A stretch of 58,693 nucleotides of DNA from Lachnospiraceae bacterium (GTDB lineage: Bacteria > Bacillota > Clostridia > Lachnospirales > Lachnospiraceae). Positions 32,925 to 41,954 of this stretch are shown here, one piece after another. How positions within the stretch are numbered: the stretch's first letter is position 1; each line of letters begins with the position of its first letter. The stretch spans positions 1-58,693 of the forward strand of contig JAFUKJ010000024.1 in the NCBI GenBank assembly GCA_017467805.1, given 5' to 3'. The notes under the pieces are model-generated. The model searched no databases. It saw nothing but the letters and a program-made list of their open reading frames with translations, and was not told the origin of the DNA. A program made the position numbers and the translations under genes.

Positions 32925-34211
32925 ATGAAGAAACGTATACTATGCTTAGGGCTGAGTGTTCTATTACTAATCATGGGAAGCAGTAGTCAGGCGATGGCAA
33001 CAGAGGTCTCATATACATATAAGGTACCTGTTAGTACAGTAAAGGTTCTCGTGGACCATAACGGATATAGCGTGGACGCGGATAAGTACGTTTATTTTCT
33101 TGGCGTTGAGCACTCAGAGAGTTTTCGTGTAATAGAGAAGGATACCTGGAAGACAGTTTATACAGGGGAAATAGAAAAGGAAAGATATGATAAGGAAAGC
33201 GGTTACTATGTCAGTGTCGGTGAATTTTCTGAGGTAGTGGAGCCAGGAACTTATTTTATTGAAACAGATATCATAGGAAGGTCTTATTCCTTTGAAATAG
33301 CCGAGGAACCGATGCAGAAGACCTTTCAAAGTCTGTTAGGGGCAATGGGTTCTATTGATTACGAGGAAACACCTAAGGGTGTTATTGATGCATGCTTTAA
33401 TATGCAGGCACTTTTTATGGCATTGCATCAGCATGGTGCAACCTTTGAGAAGGATAATGATTTGATTACCCAATTACTGAAGGTGGCAGAATGGATGACG
33501 GCGATTCAGGATGCTGATACGGGTAGTATCTACGAGGATTATGAGGCGACGGCAGCATTTTGTGGAATTATGGCTGTTTGTGCGGACAGATTTGGTAAGT
33601 ATGAGGATGGCCTTGCTGCAGAGTATACAACTGCATACAAGAAGGCGTGGAAATGTCTTGCATCTTGGAATAAGGCGGCAGGGCAGGAGACATATCCTGA
33701 GGCGTATTTTTATGTAAATACGCAGTTGTACAGATATCATCAGAATAAGACTTATCAGACGGCAATACATACATATTTGAAGAATAGAAAAGATAGTATT
33801 ACAGATGATAGATTTTCCTTCTATGGAGCAGTTGCATATCTGGAGACCGAGAAGGGAACGGATAGAGATTTATGCAGTGGTCTGATGCAGGAGCTGGTAG
33901 AGGAGGCTGAGAAGATTTCGGAAGCTTCTAAGGCAGATACTTTTCTGGTTTATGCAGAGGATATTGCGCTGGATTTGGAGAAGGCGCTAATCATTGGATT
34001 GGTAGATTATATTACACCAAGTAAGGAATATGAAGTCATTTTAGAGAATATGATTCACTATATACTGGGAAGTAATGAGTCTGGAAAGTGTTATCTGACG
34101 TCGGATGGTCAGTGGGAATTAACAGATAAGGCAGAGAGTTGGACTGCAGAGTGGAATGGTATTTTGCTGTTCTGCCTGAGTAATTTATTAGATAAAGAAA
34201 GTAATAACTAA
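32925..34211 (+). CDS. Secreted GH9-like protein lacking the usual catalytic block
   Basis: A 428-aa exported protein with a signal peptide (1-25, cut near AMA-TE). Residues of about 30-125 match the immunoglobulin-like N-terminal domain of GH9 cellulases (VLVDHNGYSVDADKYVYF). The remainder has the GH9 helical barrel pattern (ATAAFCGIMAVCADRF, then ENMIHYILGSNESGKCYLT near the C-terminus). The canonical DAGDY catalytic block is not visible, and the C-terminal acid-base region is diverged (ESWTAEWNGIL). It is probably a non-cellulolytic or binding homologue. ddl starts 15 bp after its stop, so it is likely co-transcribed with ddl-murF. Confidence 0.65.
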   Translation: MKKRILCLGLSVLLLIMGSSSQAMATEVSYTYKVPVSTVKVLVDHNGYSVDADKYVYFLGVEHSESFRVIEKDTWKTVYTGEIEKERYDKESGYYVSVGEFSEVVEPGTYFIETDIIGRSYSFEIAEEPMQKTFQSLLGAMGSIDYEETPKGVIDACFNMQALFMALHQHGATFEKDNDLITQLLKVAEWMTAIQDADTGSIYEDYEATAAFCGIMAVCADRFGKYEDGLAAEYTTAYKKAWKCLASWNKAAGQETYPEAYFYVNTQLYRYHQNKTYQTAIHTYLKNRKDSITDDRFSFYGAVAYLETEKGTDRDLCSGLMQELVEEAEKISEASKADTFLVYAEDIALDLEKALIIGLVDYITPSKEYEVILENMIHYILGSNESGKCYLTSDGQWELTDKAESWTAEWNGILLFCLSNLLDKESNN

Positions 34212-34225
34212 TTTTGGAGGTTAAT

Positions 34226-35257
34226 ATGAAAATTGTAGTTCTTGCAGGAGGAACAAGTACTGAGAGAGATGTGTCCTTGGTAACAGGTTCCATGATATAT
34301 AAAGCATTGGTGAGAAAGGGTCATCAGGCAGTTTTACTGGATGTATATTTAGGCTACGAGGGAGAGGATTATACAGATATTTTTGCTTTGGAAAGAGACT
34401 GGAGTGAAAAGGTTGGTGCGATTTCAGCACAGAATCCTGATATTGCACAGATTAGAGCTATGCGCAAGGATAATCCGAATTGTGCAATAGGACCTCATGT
34501 CATTGATATTTGTTCACAGGCTGATATTGTATTCCTTGCATTACACGGTGAGAACGGTGAGGACGGTAAGATTCAGGCAATGTTTAATCTGCTTGATATT
34601 AAGTATACAGGAACTGATTATTTGTCCAGCGCACTTGCTATGGATAAGGCAATTGCAAAGGAATTATTTGCGAAATATAATATTCCGACACCAATGGGAA
34701 TCACAGTAACAGAGGGAGAGGAGTTTGAGTGGAATACCTTCCCTTGCATTGTTAAGGTAAATTGTGGCGGCTCCAGCGTTGGTGTATACAAGGCGGAGAA
34801 CCAGGAAGAGCTTGCAGATGCCTTGAAGCAGGCATTTGGCTTTGAGAAGAGAGTATTAATAGAGCAGTTTATTGATGGAAGAGAGTTCTCTATTGGTGTA
34901 ATCGAAGGCAGAGCATTGCCAATTATTGAGATTGCGCCGAAGGTTGGCTTCTATGATTATAAGAATAAATATCAGGCAGGCTCAGCAGTAGAGACTTGTC
35001 CTGCCGAGCTTCCAGCAGAGGTGACGAAGGCAATGCAGCAGGCGGCAGAAGCAGTATTTGCGGCACTTAGACTTTGCACCTATGCACGAATTGATTTTAG
35101 AATGGATAATAATTATGCATTCTATTGTCTGGAAGCAAACACTCTTCCTGGTATGACACCGACTTCATTACTGCCACAGGAGGCAGCAGCAGAAGGCATG
35201 GAATTTGATGAGCTGTGTGAGCATATTATAAAGATTTCTATGAAGAAATATGAATAG
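34226..35257 (+). CDS. ddl: D-alanine--D-alanine ligase
   Basis: Joins two D-Ala for the peptidoglycan stem peptide (ATP-grasp enzyme), 343 aa. Motifs: VVLAGGTSTERDVSLVTG, FLALHGENGEDGKIQ, KVNCGGSSVGVYKA, IEQFIDGREFSIGVI and CLEANTLPGMTPTSLLP. ATG 34226 has TTTGGAGG upstream; the frame is open to 34214 but that part overlaps the ribosome site. It lies in a tight operon between the GH9-like gene and murF. Confidence 0.95.
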   Translation: MKIVVLAGGTSTERDVSLVTGSMIYKALVRKGHQAVLLDVYLGYEGEDYTDIFALERDWSEKVGAISAQNPDIAQIRAMRKDNPNCAIGPHVIDICSQADIVFLALHGENGEDGKIQAMFNLLDIKYTGTDYLSSALAMDKAIAKELFAKYNIPTPMGITVTEGEEFEWNTFPCIVKVNCGGSSVGVYKAENQEELADALKQAFGFEKRVLIEQFIDGREFSIGVIEGRALPIIEIAPKVGFYDYKNKYQAGSAVETCPAELPAEVTKAMQQAAEAVFAALRLCTYARIDFRMDNNYAFYCLEANTLPGMTPTSLLPQEAAAEGMEFDELCEHIIKISMKKYE

Positions 35258-35268
35258 TTGGAGTAATT

Positions 35269-36654
35269 ATGAAGAATTTAACCTTAGAAAATATTGCAAA
35301 GGCAGTAAAGGGTACATTATATAATGCACCATTGGATTCAACAGCAGAGGTTTGCGGAGTGGTATTAGATTCCAGAAAGGTAGAGCAGAATTACCTTTTT
35401 ATTGCAACCAGGGGTGAGCGTGTCGATGGGCATTCCTTTATTAATGATGTATTTGCAAAGGGTGCGATGGCAGTAATTTGCGAAAAAGAGCCACAGCTTA
35501 ATGAAGAGAATAGCCAAAAGCCTTATATTATTGTGCATGACAGCTTTCAGGCACTAAAGGATGTGGCAACCTTTTATAGAAAGCAGTTATCTGTTAAAGT
35601 AGTAGGAATTACAGGAAGCGTTGGCAAAACCAGCACAAAGGAAGTAATTGCCAGTGTATTGTCAGCAAAGTATAAGGTATTAAAGACAGAGGGAAATTTT
35701 AATAATGAGGTTGGGTTACCTCTTACGGTTCTGCGTATTCGCGATGATATTGAAATCGCTGTATTGGAGATGGGTATCAGTGATTTTTGCGAGATGCATC
35801 GACTGAGTTGTATTGCCAAGCCAGATGTGTGCGTGATTACGAATATAGGTCAGTGCCATTTGGAAAATCTGGGTACCCGAGATGGTATTTTGAAGGCAAA
35901 GACAGAGATTTTTGATTATATGCAGCCTGATGCAAGCATCTGCCTGAATGGTGATGACGATAAGCTGATTACAGTAGGAGCGGTAAAGGGCAGAAAACCT
36001 ATTTTCTTTGGATGTTCAGAGAGCTTTGCGATTCATACAACACAGTATGAGAATAAGGGCCTTGCGGGTATTTCCTTACAGATAAGCAGACCTGGCGAGG
36101 TGTTTGAAGCGGAAGTTCCACTTCCTGGAGAGCATATGGTAAATAATGCACTTGCAGCAGTAGCAGTAGGAACGGTATTTGGATTGACCAAAGAGGAAAT
36201 AATCGAAGGTTTAGCCAAAGTAGAGGCAGTAGGTGGTAGAAGCCATATTATTCAGACAGATAAGCTGACGATAGTGGATGACTGCTATAATGCCAATCCT
36301 GTATCTATGAAGGCGGCAATTGACCTTTTGAATATGGCAAATACAAGAAAAGTAGCTATACTTGGTGATATGTTTGAGCTTGGAATGAAGGAGAATGAGT
36401 TCCATGCGGAGATTGGACGATATGCAGCAGCTAAGAATATAGATTGTATTATCTGCGTCGGTAAGCTGAGCAGGAATATGTATGAAGGGGCCGAAGGCGT
36501 TGGAGAAAGTTTTAGTAAAGTAATTTACTGTGAAACAAAGCAGGATATGCTGGCATCGCTTTCTTCTATATTAGAAGAGAAGGATACTGTGTTGGTGAAA
36601 GCATCACACGGTATGCATTTTGAAGAAATTGTAAAGGCATTACAGGATATGTAA
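35269..36654 (+). CDS. murF: UDP-MurNAc-tripeptide--D-Ala-D-Ala ligase
   Basis: Adds D-Ala-D-Ala to the UDP-MurNAc tripeptide, the last cytoplasmic step of precursor synthesis; 461 aa. P-loop GITGSVGKTSTKE (about residue 116), the FNNEVGLPLTVL and ILEMG-type block, VDDCYNANPVSM and ILGDMFELG are intact. It starts 11 bp after ddl with TTGGAG as ribosome site. The product of Ddl is its substrate, so the order is functional. A strong terminator closes the operon. Confidence 0.96.
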   Translation: MKNLTLENIAKAVKGTLYNAPLDSTAEVCGVVLDSRKVEQNYLFIATRGERVDGHSFINDVFAKGAMAVICEKEPQLNEENSQKPYIIVHDSFQALKDVATFYRKQLSVKVVGITGSVGKTSTKEVIASVLSAKYKVLKTEGNFNNEVGLPLTVLRIRDDIEIAVLEMGISDFCEMHRLSCIAKPDVCVITNIGQCHLENLGTRDGILKAKTEIFDYMQPDASICLNGDDDKLITVGAVKGRKPIFFGCSESFAIHTTQYENKGLAGISLQISRPGEVFEAEVPLPGEHMVNNALAAVAVGTVFGLTKEEIIEGLAKVEAVGGRSHIIQTDKLTIVDDCYNANPVSMKAAIDLLNMANTRKVAILGDMFELGMKENEFHAEIGRYAAAKNIDCIICVGKLSRNMYEGAEGVGESFSKVIYCETKQDMLASLSSILEEKDTVLVKASHGMHFEEIVKALQDM

Positions 36655-36656
36655 AT

Positions 36657-36690
36657 AAAAGGATTACATCACATTACGATGTAATCCTTT
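36657..36690. terminator. Bidirectional terminator between murF and plsC
   Basis: AAAGGATTACATC (36658-36670) pairs with GATGTAATCCTTT (36678-36690), perfect, with A and T flanks on the two sides. Confidence 0.88.
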
Positions 36691-36715
36691 GTTATTTGCA
36701 TCCCATGGCACAAAT

Positions 36716-37471
36716 TTATACTAATTCTTTGTTTCTAAAATAGGTTTCCTGAATAATCTTAGAACAGTAGCCTGCAATATCCTTCTGATCCTCAGGTGCT
36801 AATTCGTTAATATGAATTGGCTTACCAAACTCAATGACAACATGTACCTTTTTTACCTTCGGGAACTGGTCCTCAAAGATAGAATGAGTGTTGTTAAGAG
36901 TTACAGGGATAATTGGACATTTGGCTTTCTGTGCAATCTTAAAGCTGCCTGAGTGAAAAGGAAGAAAGGCATCAGGCTCCTTGCTTCTGGTTCCTTCAGG
37001 AAAAATAAAAATGGAAATACCATTCTTAATGGATTCGATAGATTCTAATATTGTTTTCAAGCCAGCCTTTACATCATCACGGTCAAGGAACTGACAGTGA
37101 AGAAGACACATCCATGTAGACATCAGAGGAACCTTACGCATCTCTTTCTTAGAAATATAGCCTGTAGGTCCTACCATCTTAGGGTAAGTTAATACGATAT
37201 CAAAAATACTTCTGTGATTTGCAACAAATAATACTGCTTTATCCTTTGGGATATTCTCAAGACCAATGTACGTTACATCTGTTCCGCAAAACCATGCAGC
37301 AGTACGAATTGCCCATTGAACAATTCTAAGAGAAGAACGGTTTTTCAAGTCCATATTAAACTTGCCGATAATCCACTCTATAAAGAAAATAGGAATACTG
37401 CAAATCAGGAATAGCGAAATAAATGTGACAGCGGAAATAAAACGAATCATAGAAATTTCAATTCCTTTCAT
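36716..37471 (-). CDS. plsC: 1-acyl-sn-glycerol-3-phosphate acyltransferase
   Basis: Makes phosphatidic acid from lysophosphatidic acid at the membrane; 251 aa. An N-terminal hydrophobic helix (FISAVTFISLFLICSIPIFF) is followed by the HX4D motif NHRSIFD (about 86-92), FLDRDDVKAG, and the glycerol-phosphate motif FPEGTRS. The start may instead be ATG 37450 (MIRFIS), which has AAAGGA 12 bases upstream; the two differ by seven residues. It is the only minus-strand gene in this part. Confidence 0.92.
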   Translation of the reverse strand: MKGIEISMIRFISAVTFISLFLICSIPIFFIEWIIGKFNMDLKNRSSLRIVQWAIRTAAWFCGTDVTYIGLENIPKDKAVLFVANHRSIFDIVLTYPKMVGPTGYISKKEMRKVPLMSTWMCLLHCQFLDRDDVKAGLKTILESIESIKNGISIFIFPEGTRSKEPDAFLPFHSGSFKIAQKAKCPIIPVTLNNTHSIFEDQFPKVKKVHVVIEFGKPIHINELAPEDQKDIAGYCSKIIQETYFRNKELV

Positions 37472-37595
37472 TATAAAAATGCTATTCCTAATTATATCTG
37501 TTAGTTATTGGAAAAGCAACTATCTATATGGCAAAGAAGCATAGGAATTAAGCGTACTTCATAGAATAGGAATAAAATCATGAATAGGAGAAATC

Positions 37596-38039
37596 ATGAA
37601 GAAAATAGTAAAAAGCAGATATGATTTCATAAGAAGGGGAATCTGGTTTATTTTATGTCTGGTGATAGCGGTATTTCTGGGAGGTTGCGGACAAATGCAG
37701 GATACACAGGAAGAAAAGCTAAGAGATTTGGAATTCACCGTAGTAGCATCCGCAGAACAACCGCAAACACTGACTGAGGTAATCGAAGAGAAAAAAGCGG
37801 AAGGCTTTCAGATATGCTATACGAAGGGCGAATTTCTATATTTGGCAATTGGTTATGGAGTACAGCAGACGGGCGGCTATAGTATCAGTGTGAATGCTGT
37901 ATACGAGACAGAGAATACAATTGTGGTGGATACAACCTTGATTGGTCCAGAATCTCAGGAAGCGGCGGGGACGGTAGAGTCCTATCCGTATGTGGTTATA
38001 AAAATAGAAAATATTGATAAAACCATTCAATTTCTGTAA
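37596..38039 (+). CDS. Lipoprotein with PrcB C-terminal-like domain
   Basis: A 147-aa secreted lipoprotein. A long basic N-terminus (to residue 14) and hydrophobic helix lead to the lipobox FLGG-C with Cys31. The mature domain shows LYLAIGYGVQQTGGYSISVNAVYE and then VVDTTLIGP...ESYPYVVIKIE, the pattern of the PrcB_C family (TG-GYSI core and a proline before the last strand). The family takes its name from a protease complex subunit; its role in Firmicutes is unclear. It precedes pyrC by 76 bp without a visible terminator. Confidence 0.7.
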   Translation: MKKIVKSRYDFIRRGIWFILCLVIAVFLGGCGQMQDTQEEKLRDLEFTVVASAEQPQTLTEVIEEKKAEGFQICYTKGEFLYLAIGYGVQQTGGYSISVNAVYETENTIVVDTTLIGPESQEAAGTVESYPYVVIKIENIDKTIQFL

Positions 38040-38115
38040 GTCTACTATTAAAAGATAAGATTTTTTGATACAATGAAATCGCCGAATGGCGTTTGTAAAA
38101 GAAAGGAAGACGCAA

Positions 38116-39387
38116 ATGATTATAAAAAATGGACTTGTAATAGACCCTGCAACGGGAAGAGAAGAAAAGGCTGATATTTTAGTAGAGGCTGGAAAGATTG
38201 CAAAGATTTGTGAGGCAGGACAGTTATCTGTGACTGATAATAACGTAATTGATGCAGAAGGCATGGTAGTTGCACCTGGTCTGGTGGATGTACACGTACA
38301 CTTTAGAGACCCAGGCTTCACTTATAAAGAGGATATTGAGACTGGTGCAAAGGCAGCACTTGCAGGTGGTTTTACCAGTGTTGTGTTGATGGCAAACACA
38401 AAGCCTGCAGTTGATAATGAAGAAACGCTTTCCTATGTGATTGAGAAGGGAAGGACAACAGACCTTCGTGTATATACCTGTGCCGCAGTAACCAAGGGAC
38501 TTGGCGGTAAGGAAATGGTCGATGTGAATCAGCTTTATGACAAGGGGGCAGTAGGCTTCACGGATGATGGTATTCCTATTATGGATGCTGATTTGATGCG
38601 AAATGCCATGGAAGCGACCGCAAAGCTTAATGTTCCAATCAGTTTATATGAAGAAGACCCTAGTCTTATAACAAATAATGGTATTAACAGAGGGGCAGCA
38701 TCAGAGCATTATGGAATTGGTGGTTCTCCAAGAGAAGCGGAGATTACTCTGATAGAGAGAGATATGCAGTTGGCATTAGAGACAGGCGCAATCTTAAATA
38801 TTCAACATATCAGTACCAAAGAAGGTGTAGAGCTGGTTCGTAAGGCGAAGAATGACCCTAGAGGAAAGAATATTCATGCAGAGGCAACTCCTCATCACTT
38901 TACATTGACACAGGAGGCTGCAATTAAGCATGGAACACTTGCAAAGATGAATCCGCCGCTTCGCGAGGAAGCTGACAGACAGGCAATTATCAAGGGCTTG
39001 CAGGACGGAACGATAGATATTATTGCAACAGACCATGCACCTCATAGTAAGGAAGAGAAGGAAAAGGCGATAACAGAGGCACCAAGTGGCATTATTGGTC
39101 TTGAAACAGCTTTGTCTCTTGGCATAACTTCCTTAGTGGATAAAGGTTTACTTTCCATGAAAGCTTTGATTGCAGCTATGAGTACAAATCCAGCAGCAAT
39201 GTATGCCTTAGATGCAGGTTGCATTGCAGAAGGAAAGGCAGCAGATTTGGTAATCTTTGCTCCTAATGAGAGCTGGACAGTAGAAAGCTTTGTTTCGAAG
39301 TCAAGTAATTCACCTTTTACAGGCGAGACACTAAAGGGTGTTGTACATTACACCATTGTGGATGGAAAAATTGTATATCAGAAATAA
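38116..39387 (+). CDS. pyrC: Dihydroorotase
   Basis: Closes carbamoyl-aspartate to dihydroorotate in UMP synthesis; 423 aa, type I. Zinc site VDVHVHFRDPG (about 56-66), then IQHISTKEG, HAEATPHHFTLT and the catalytic ATDHAPHSKEEK. ATG 38116 is fixed by GAAAGGAAG 6 bases upstream; the frame open to 38086 is too long at the N-terminus. Its pathway partners pyrK and pyrD lie 7 kb downstream, beyond a pectin-uptake locus. Confidence 0.95.
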   Translation: MIIKNGLVIDPATGREEKADILVEAGKIAKICEAGQLSVTDNNVIDAEGMVVAPGLVDVHVHFRDPGFTYKEDIETGAKAALAGGFTSVVLMANTKPAVDNEETLSYVIEKGRTTDLRVYTCAAVTKGLGGKEMVDVNQLYDKGAVGFTDDGIPIMDADLMRNAMEATAKLNVPISLYEEDPSLITNNGINRGAASEHYGIGGSPREAEITLIERDMQLALETGAILNIQHISTKEGVELVRKAKNDPRGKNIHAEATPHHFTLTQEAAIKHGTLAKMNPPLREEADRQAIIKGLQDGTIDIIATDHAPHSKEEKEKAITEAPSGIIGLETALSLGITSLVDKGLLSMKALIAAMSTNPAAMYALDAGCIAEGKAADLVIFAPNESWTVESFVSKSSNSPFTGETLKGVVHYTIVDGKIVYQK

Positions 39388-39390
39388 GAA

Positions 39391-39418
39391 AAAAGGTTCG
39401 CATATTTGCGAACCTTTT
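39391..39418. terminator. Bidirectional terminator between pyrC and the AraC regulator
   Basis: AAAAGGTTCGCA (39391-39402) pairs with TGCGAACCTTTT (39407-39418) over a 4-nt loop, perfect. Confidence 0.92.
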
Positions 39419-39432
39419 GTAACAAAACGGTA

Positions 39433-41691
39433 TTATTTATTGTCTCTCATACTGCTTGGAGTAACTCCATATGTTTTCTTAAATGCACGTCTAAAGCTTG
39501 TTGCATTATTATATCCGACAGAGATATATAACTCATTTAAGCTGATGTCAGTTTCCTTGATTAATCTGGTAGCTTCACGCATACGAATGTTTTCAAGATA
39601 GGTTGAGAAATTAACACCCAGCTTCTCTTTAAACATATGCGAGAAATAGCTCTCTGATATTTGGAATTCGTCTGAAATCTTATTTAATCCCATGGAAGGG
39701 TCTGTGTAATTGCTTTCAATATATTTTTCAATCGTAGCAATCAGATTGTTATCTTCTGTCTTTGTTGTAAATAAATCACAAAGCTTTAATGCAATATCCT
39801 CGCATAACTTGAAGGTGATGTGCTGATTCAGCTGTTCGTCTATCTGCTTGATGATATCCGCAGATGTTGTACTAGGTAGGGCGAAACGTGCCTTCAGCAA
39901 GGTGTTACGAATATCTGATAAGAGGAACTTCAGTATATGAATCGGCAAAGCACGTTCCTCAATATTCTCACGGTGAATCAAATTAAATAATTCCAAGGTC
40001 TGTGCAGTATTACCTGTCGTAATAAAGTGAATCAGCTTCGTAGAAAGCTCTGAAGGGTAATAAAATACATTGGAATCCTTCTTAATAAACTCATATGGGA
40101 AGAAGAAGTAATTTTTACTTGTATAGCTGACTGATTCAGTAGCCTGCTGATAAGATTCCCATACATTCATTAAGTCATTAGTATTCATACCGATACCTGC
40201 AAATAACCAGATACCATAGGAGTCGAGCAAATAATTGTGAAGCTTTACGATGACTTCATTTGTATGCACCACAAAATCCTTCTCATCATCCTTGTGACAG
40301 GCAAGTAAAACAGCATAGGTTCTGTCGGACGGACTAAAGCAATATAATGGAAGACCTAAGAATTCCTGAAGTGCATCCCTGACGATGCAGTTAAAGTCTT
40401 CAGCAGACTGGAAATTCTTTTGTAATGTGTCCTGAGAATCATTTGCATTATTATATACGCAGATATATAAACCGTTAAAATATAAATTCTCATCTGCAAG
40501 ATTCAGATATTCTTTAATATAGGAAAGCTCCTCTTCAGTAGTAACTGCACCTGTAAGCAACTGTCTTACATAGGAATTACAAATAATCGGACGCTGATTC
40601 TCTACAACCTCCTGCAGCATGTTCTGCGCAGCAACTGCCTCATCAAGCTCCTGCTCAAGCTCAATAATCGGCTGAACGTTACGTTTGGCTAATACAACTA
40701 CGATGAAAGCACCGACGATGAATGCAAATACTAATAAGGAGACGTAAATTGTATTCTTAGCAGCCATTAATGAGGTCTCCTCAAAAGGCATTATACTGTA
40801 ATAGTAAGTATATCCTGTATTAGAGGAAGTATAGCGAAGTATCGTAGCTTCGTAATCCTCTGTTTGATAGGATGAACAGAAATCTTCATATTTTAAAGAT
40901 ATAATTCCTGCAATATTCTTGGTATTAAAGTCGCCAAGATTGAGAATTACTTCGTTTTTCTCATTCATAACGAATAAATTATTAGAGAAAACAGAATCGT
41001 TGGAGGATACAGTATTAAACAAGGAAGTAAGCTTATCCTGCTCCATCACAAAGCAGACAACGGCATTCGCATCCATAATATACAAATCATCCAGATTCAT
41101 TACATACATATAATAATGTTCGCTAAAAAATGGTGTCATCTCATCCATGGAAAGAAACTTGTAATAACCAGATGATGTTGTAAGAGCTTTCAGCCAACTT
41201 TCATAAGCATCCATAGAATAACGCTTAAACCAGTCATAATAACGCTCACTGGATACAAAATAATTAGGCGAAAGGATGGAATCTGAGTTTGGAAGGTAAC
41301 AGTACACCTCTTCTATCGGTAAAAGCGACTCAGGATACACATCGGTGGAAAGGACTGTCGCCATCTCAGTTCCCTTGATAATGAGGTCTGTATTCTCCGC
41401 TGTCATATCGTATAGCTTACGGAAGGTATTGTTCTGTAATAGCTGTCGGCAATACACCTCCATAATCTCAAAATCTTTTTCGAATAATTCAATATTACTA
41501 ATAAGAGTGGATTGCTCCTGTTTATTATAGGAATCACGAAGATTTCCTAATGTAGAATAGTACAAAGAAAAACACAAAATAAGTATGATAATCAAAAAGA
41601 TGCTGTAAGAGGTTACCATCTGGAGCATAAGATGCTGATTATCCGTTGTGCAATTTGTATCATTTTTAGTTTGTTTTCTATATAAAATCAT
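39433..41691 (-). CDS. Membrane-spanning AraC-family regulator of pectin uptake
   Basis: One-component sensor-regulator, 752 aa. A first transmembrane helix (about 26-45) and a second (about 318-340, VSLLVFAFIVGAFIVVVLAK) bracket an extracellular Cache-like sensor region; a coiled linker and a cytoplasmic region follow. The C-terminal 100 residues are an AraC DNA-binding domain (LNKISDEFQISESYFSHMFK, then LYISVGYNNATSFRRAFKKT). The start ATG 41691 has CAGGAGA 9 bases upstream; a TTG at 41712 lies in frame. It is divergent from the solute-binding protein and transporter it probably controls. The ligand, perhaps an oligosaccharide or binding protein, is inferred. Confidence 0.88.
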   Translation of the reverse strand: MILYRKQTKNDTNCTTDNQHLMLQMVTSYSIFLIIILILCFSLYYSTLGNLRDSYNKQEQSTLISNIELFEKDFEIMEVYCRQLLQNNTFRKLYDMTAENTDLIIKGTEMATVLSTDVYPESLLPIEEVYCYLPNSDSILSPNYFVSSERYYDWFKRYSMDAYESWLKALTTSSGYYKFLSMDEMTPFFSEHYYMYVMNLDDLYIMDANAVVCFVMEQDKLTSLFNTVSSNDSVFSNNLFVMNEKNEVILNLGDFNTKNIAGIISLKYEDFCSSYQTEDYEATILRYTSSNTGYTYYYSIMPFEETSLMAAKNTIYVSLLVFAFIVGAFIVVVLAKRNVQPIIELEQELDEAVAAQNMLQEVVENQRPIICNSYVRQLLTGAVTTEEELSYIKEYLNLADENLYFNGLYICVYNNANDSQDTLQKNFQSAEDFNCIVRDALQEFLGLPLYCFSPSDRTYAVLLACHKDDEKDFVVHTNEVIVKLHNYLLDSYGIWLFAGIGMNTNDLMNVWESYQQATESVSYTSKNYFFFPYEFIKKDSNVFYYPSELSTKLIHFITTGNTAQTLELFNLIHRENIEERALPIHILKFLLSDIRNTLLKARFALPSTTSADIIKQIDEQLNQHITFKLCEDIALKLCDLFTTKTEDNNLIATIEKYIESNYTDPSMGLNKISDEFQISESYFSHMFKEKLGVNFSTYLENIRMREATRLIKETDISLNELYISVGYNNATSFRRAFKKTYGVTPSSMRDNK

Positions 41692-41954
41692 GAATGGTTT
41701 CTCCTGATTCAAGACAAAGTGACATCGTAACTAGCGTTATTGTAACATTGTTGAACAAAAAAAACAATATGTAAGTACTTACACAAACCTTGAAAAATGG
41801 GGCTTTGTACGGGGTGACACTCAAATAATGTTCCCTCTGTCAAAATTTGTTTCTTGCGGAACAGTATATGAAAATGTTATGTTAAACCCACGCAGAACAG
41901 TTTCGTTTTGTGGAGACACTAAGATAATTTAATATTAGGGAGGAAAAGAAAGAA
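41692..41954. promoter_or_regulatory. Divergent control region of the pectin-uptake locus
   Basis: Contains a perfect 14-bp palindrome TGTAAGTACTTACA (41770-41783), the string AATGTTCCCT (41827-41836) and a probable plus-strand -10 in TATGTTAAAC (41878-41887). The last two recur upstream of the hydratase (24121 and 24178). TTGCGG about 18 bp before the TATGTT is a weak -35. No gene lies in this stretch. Confidence 0.45.
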
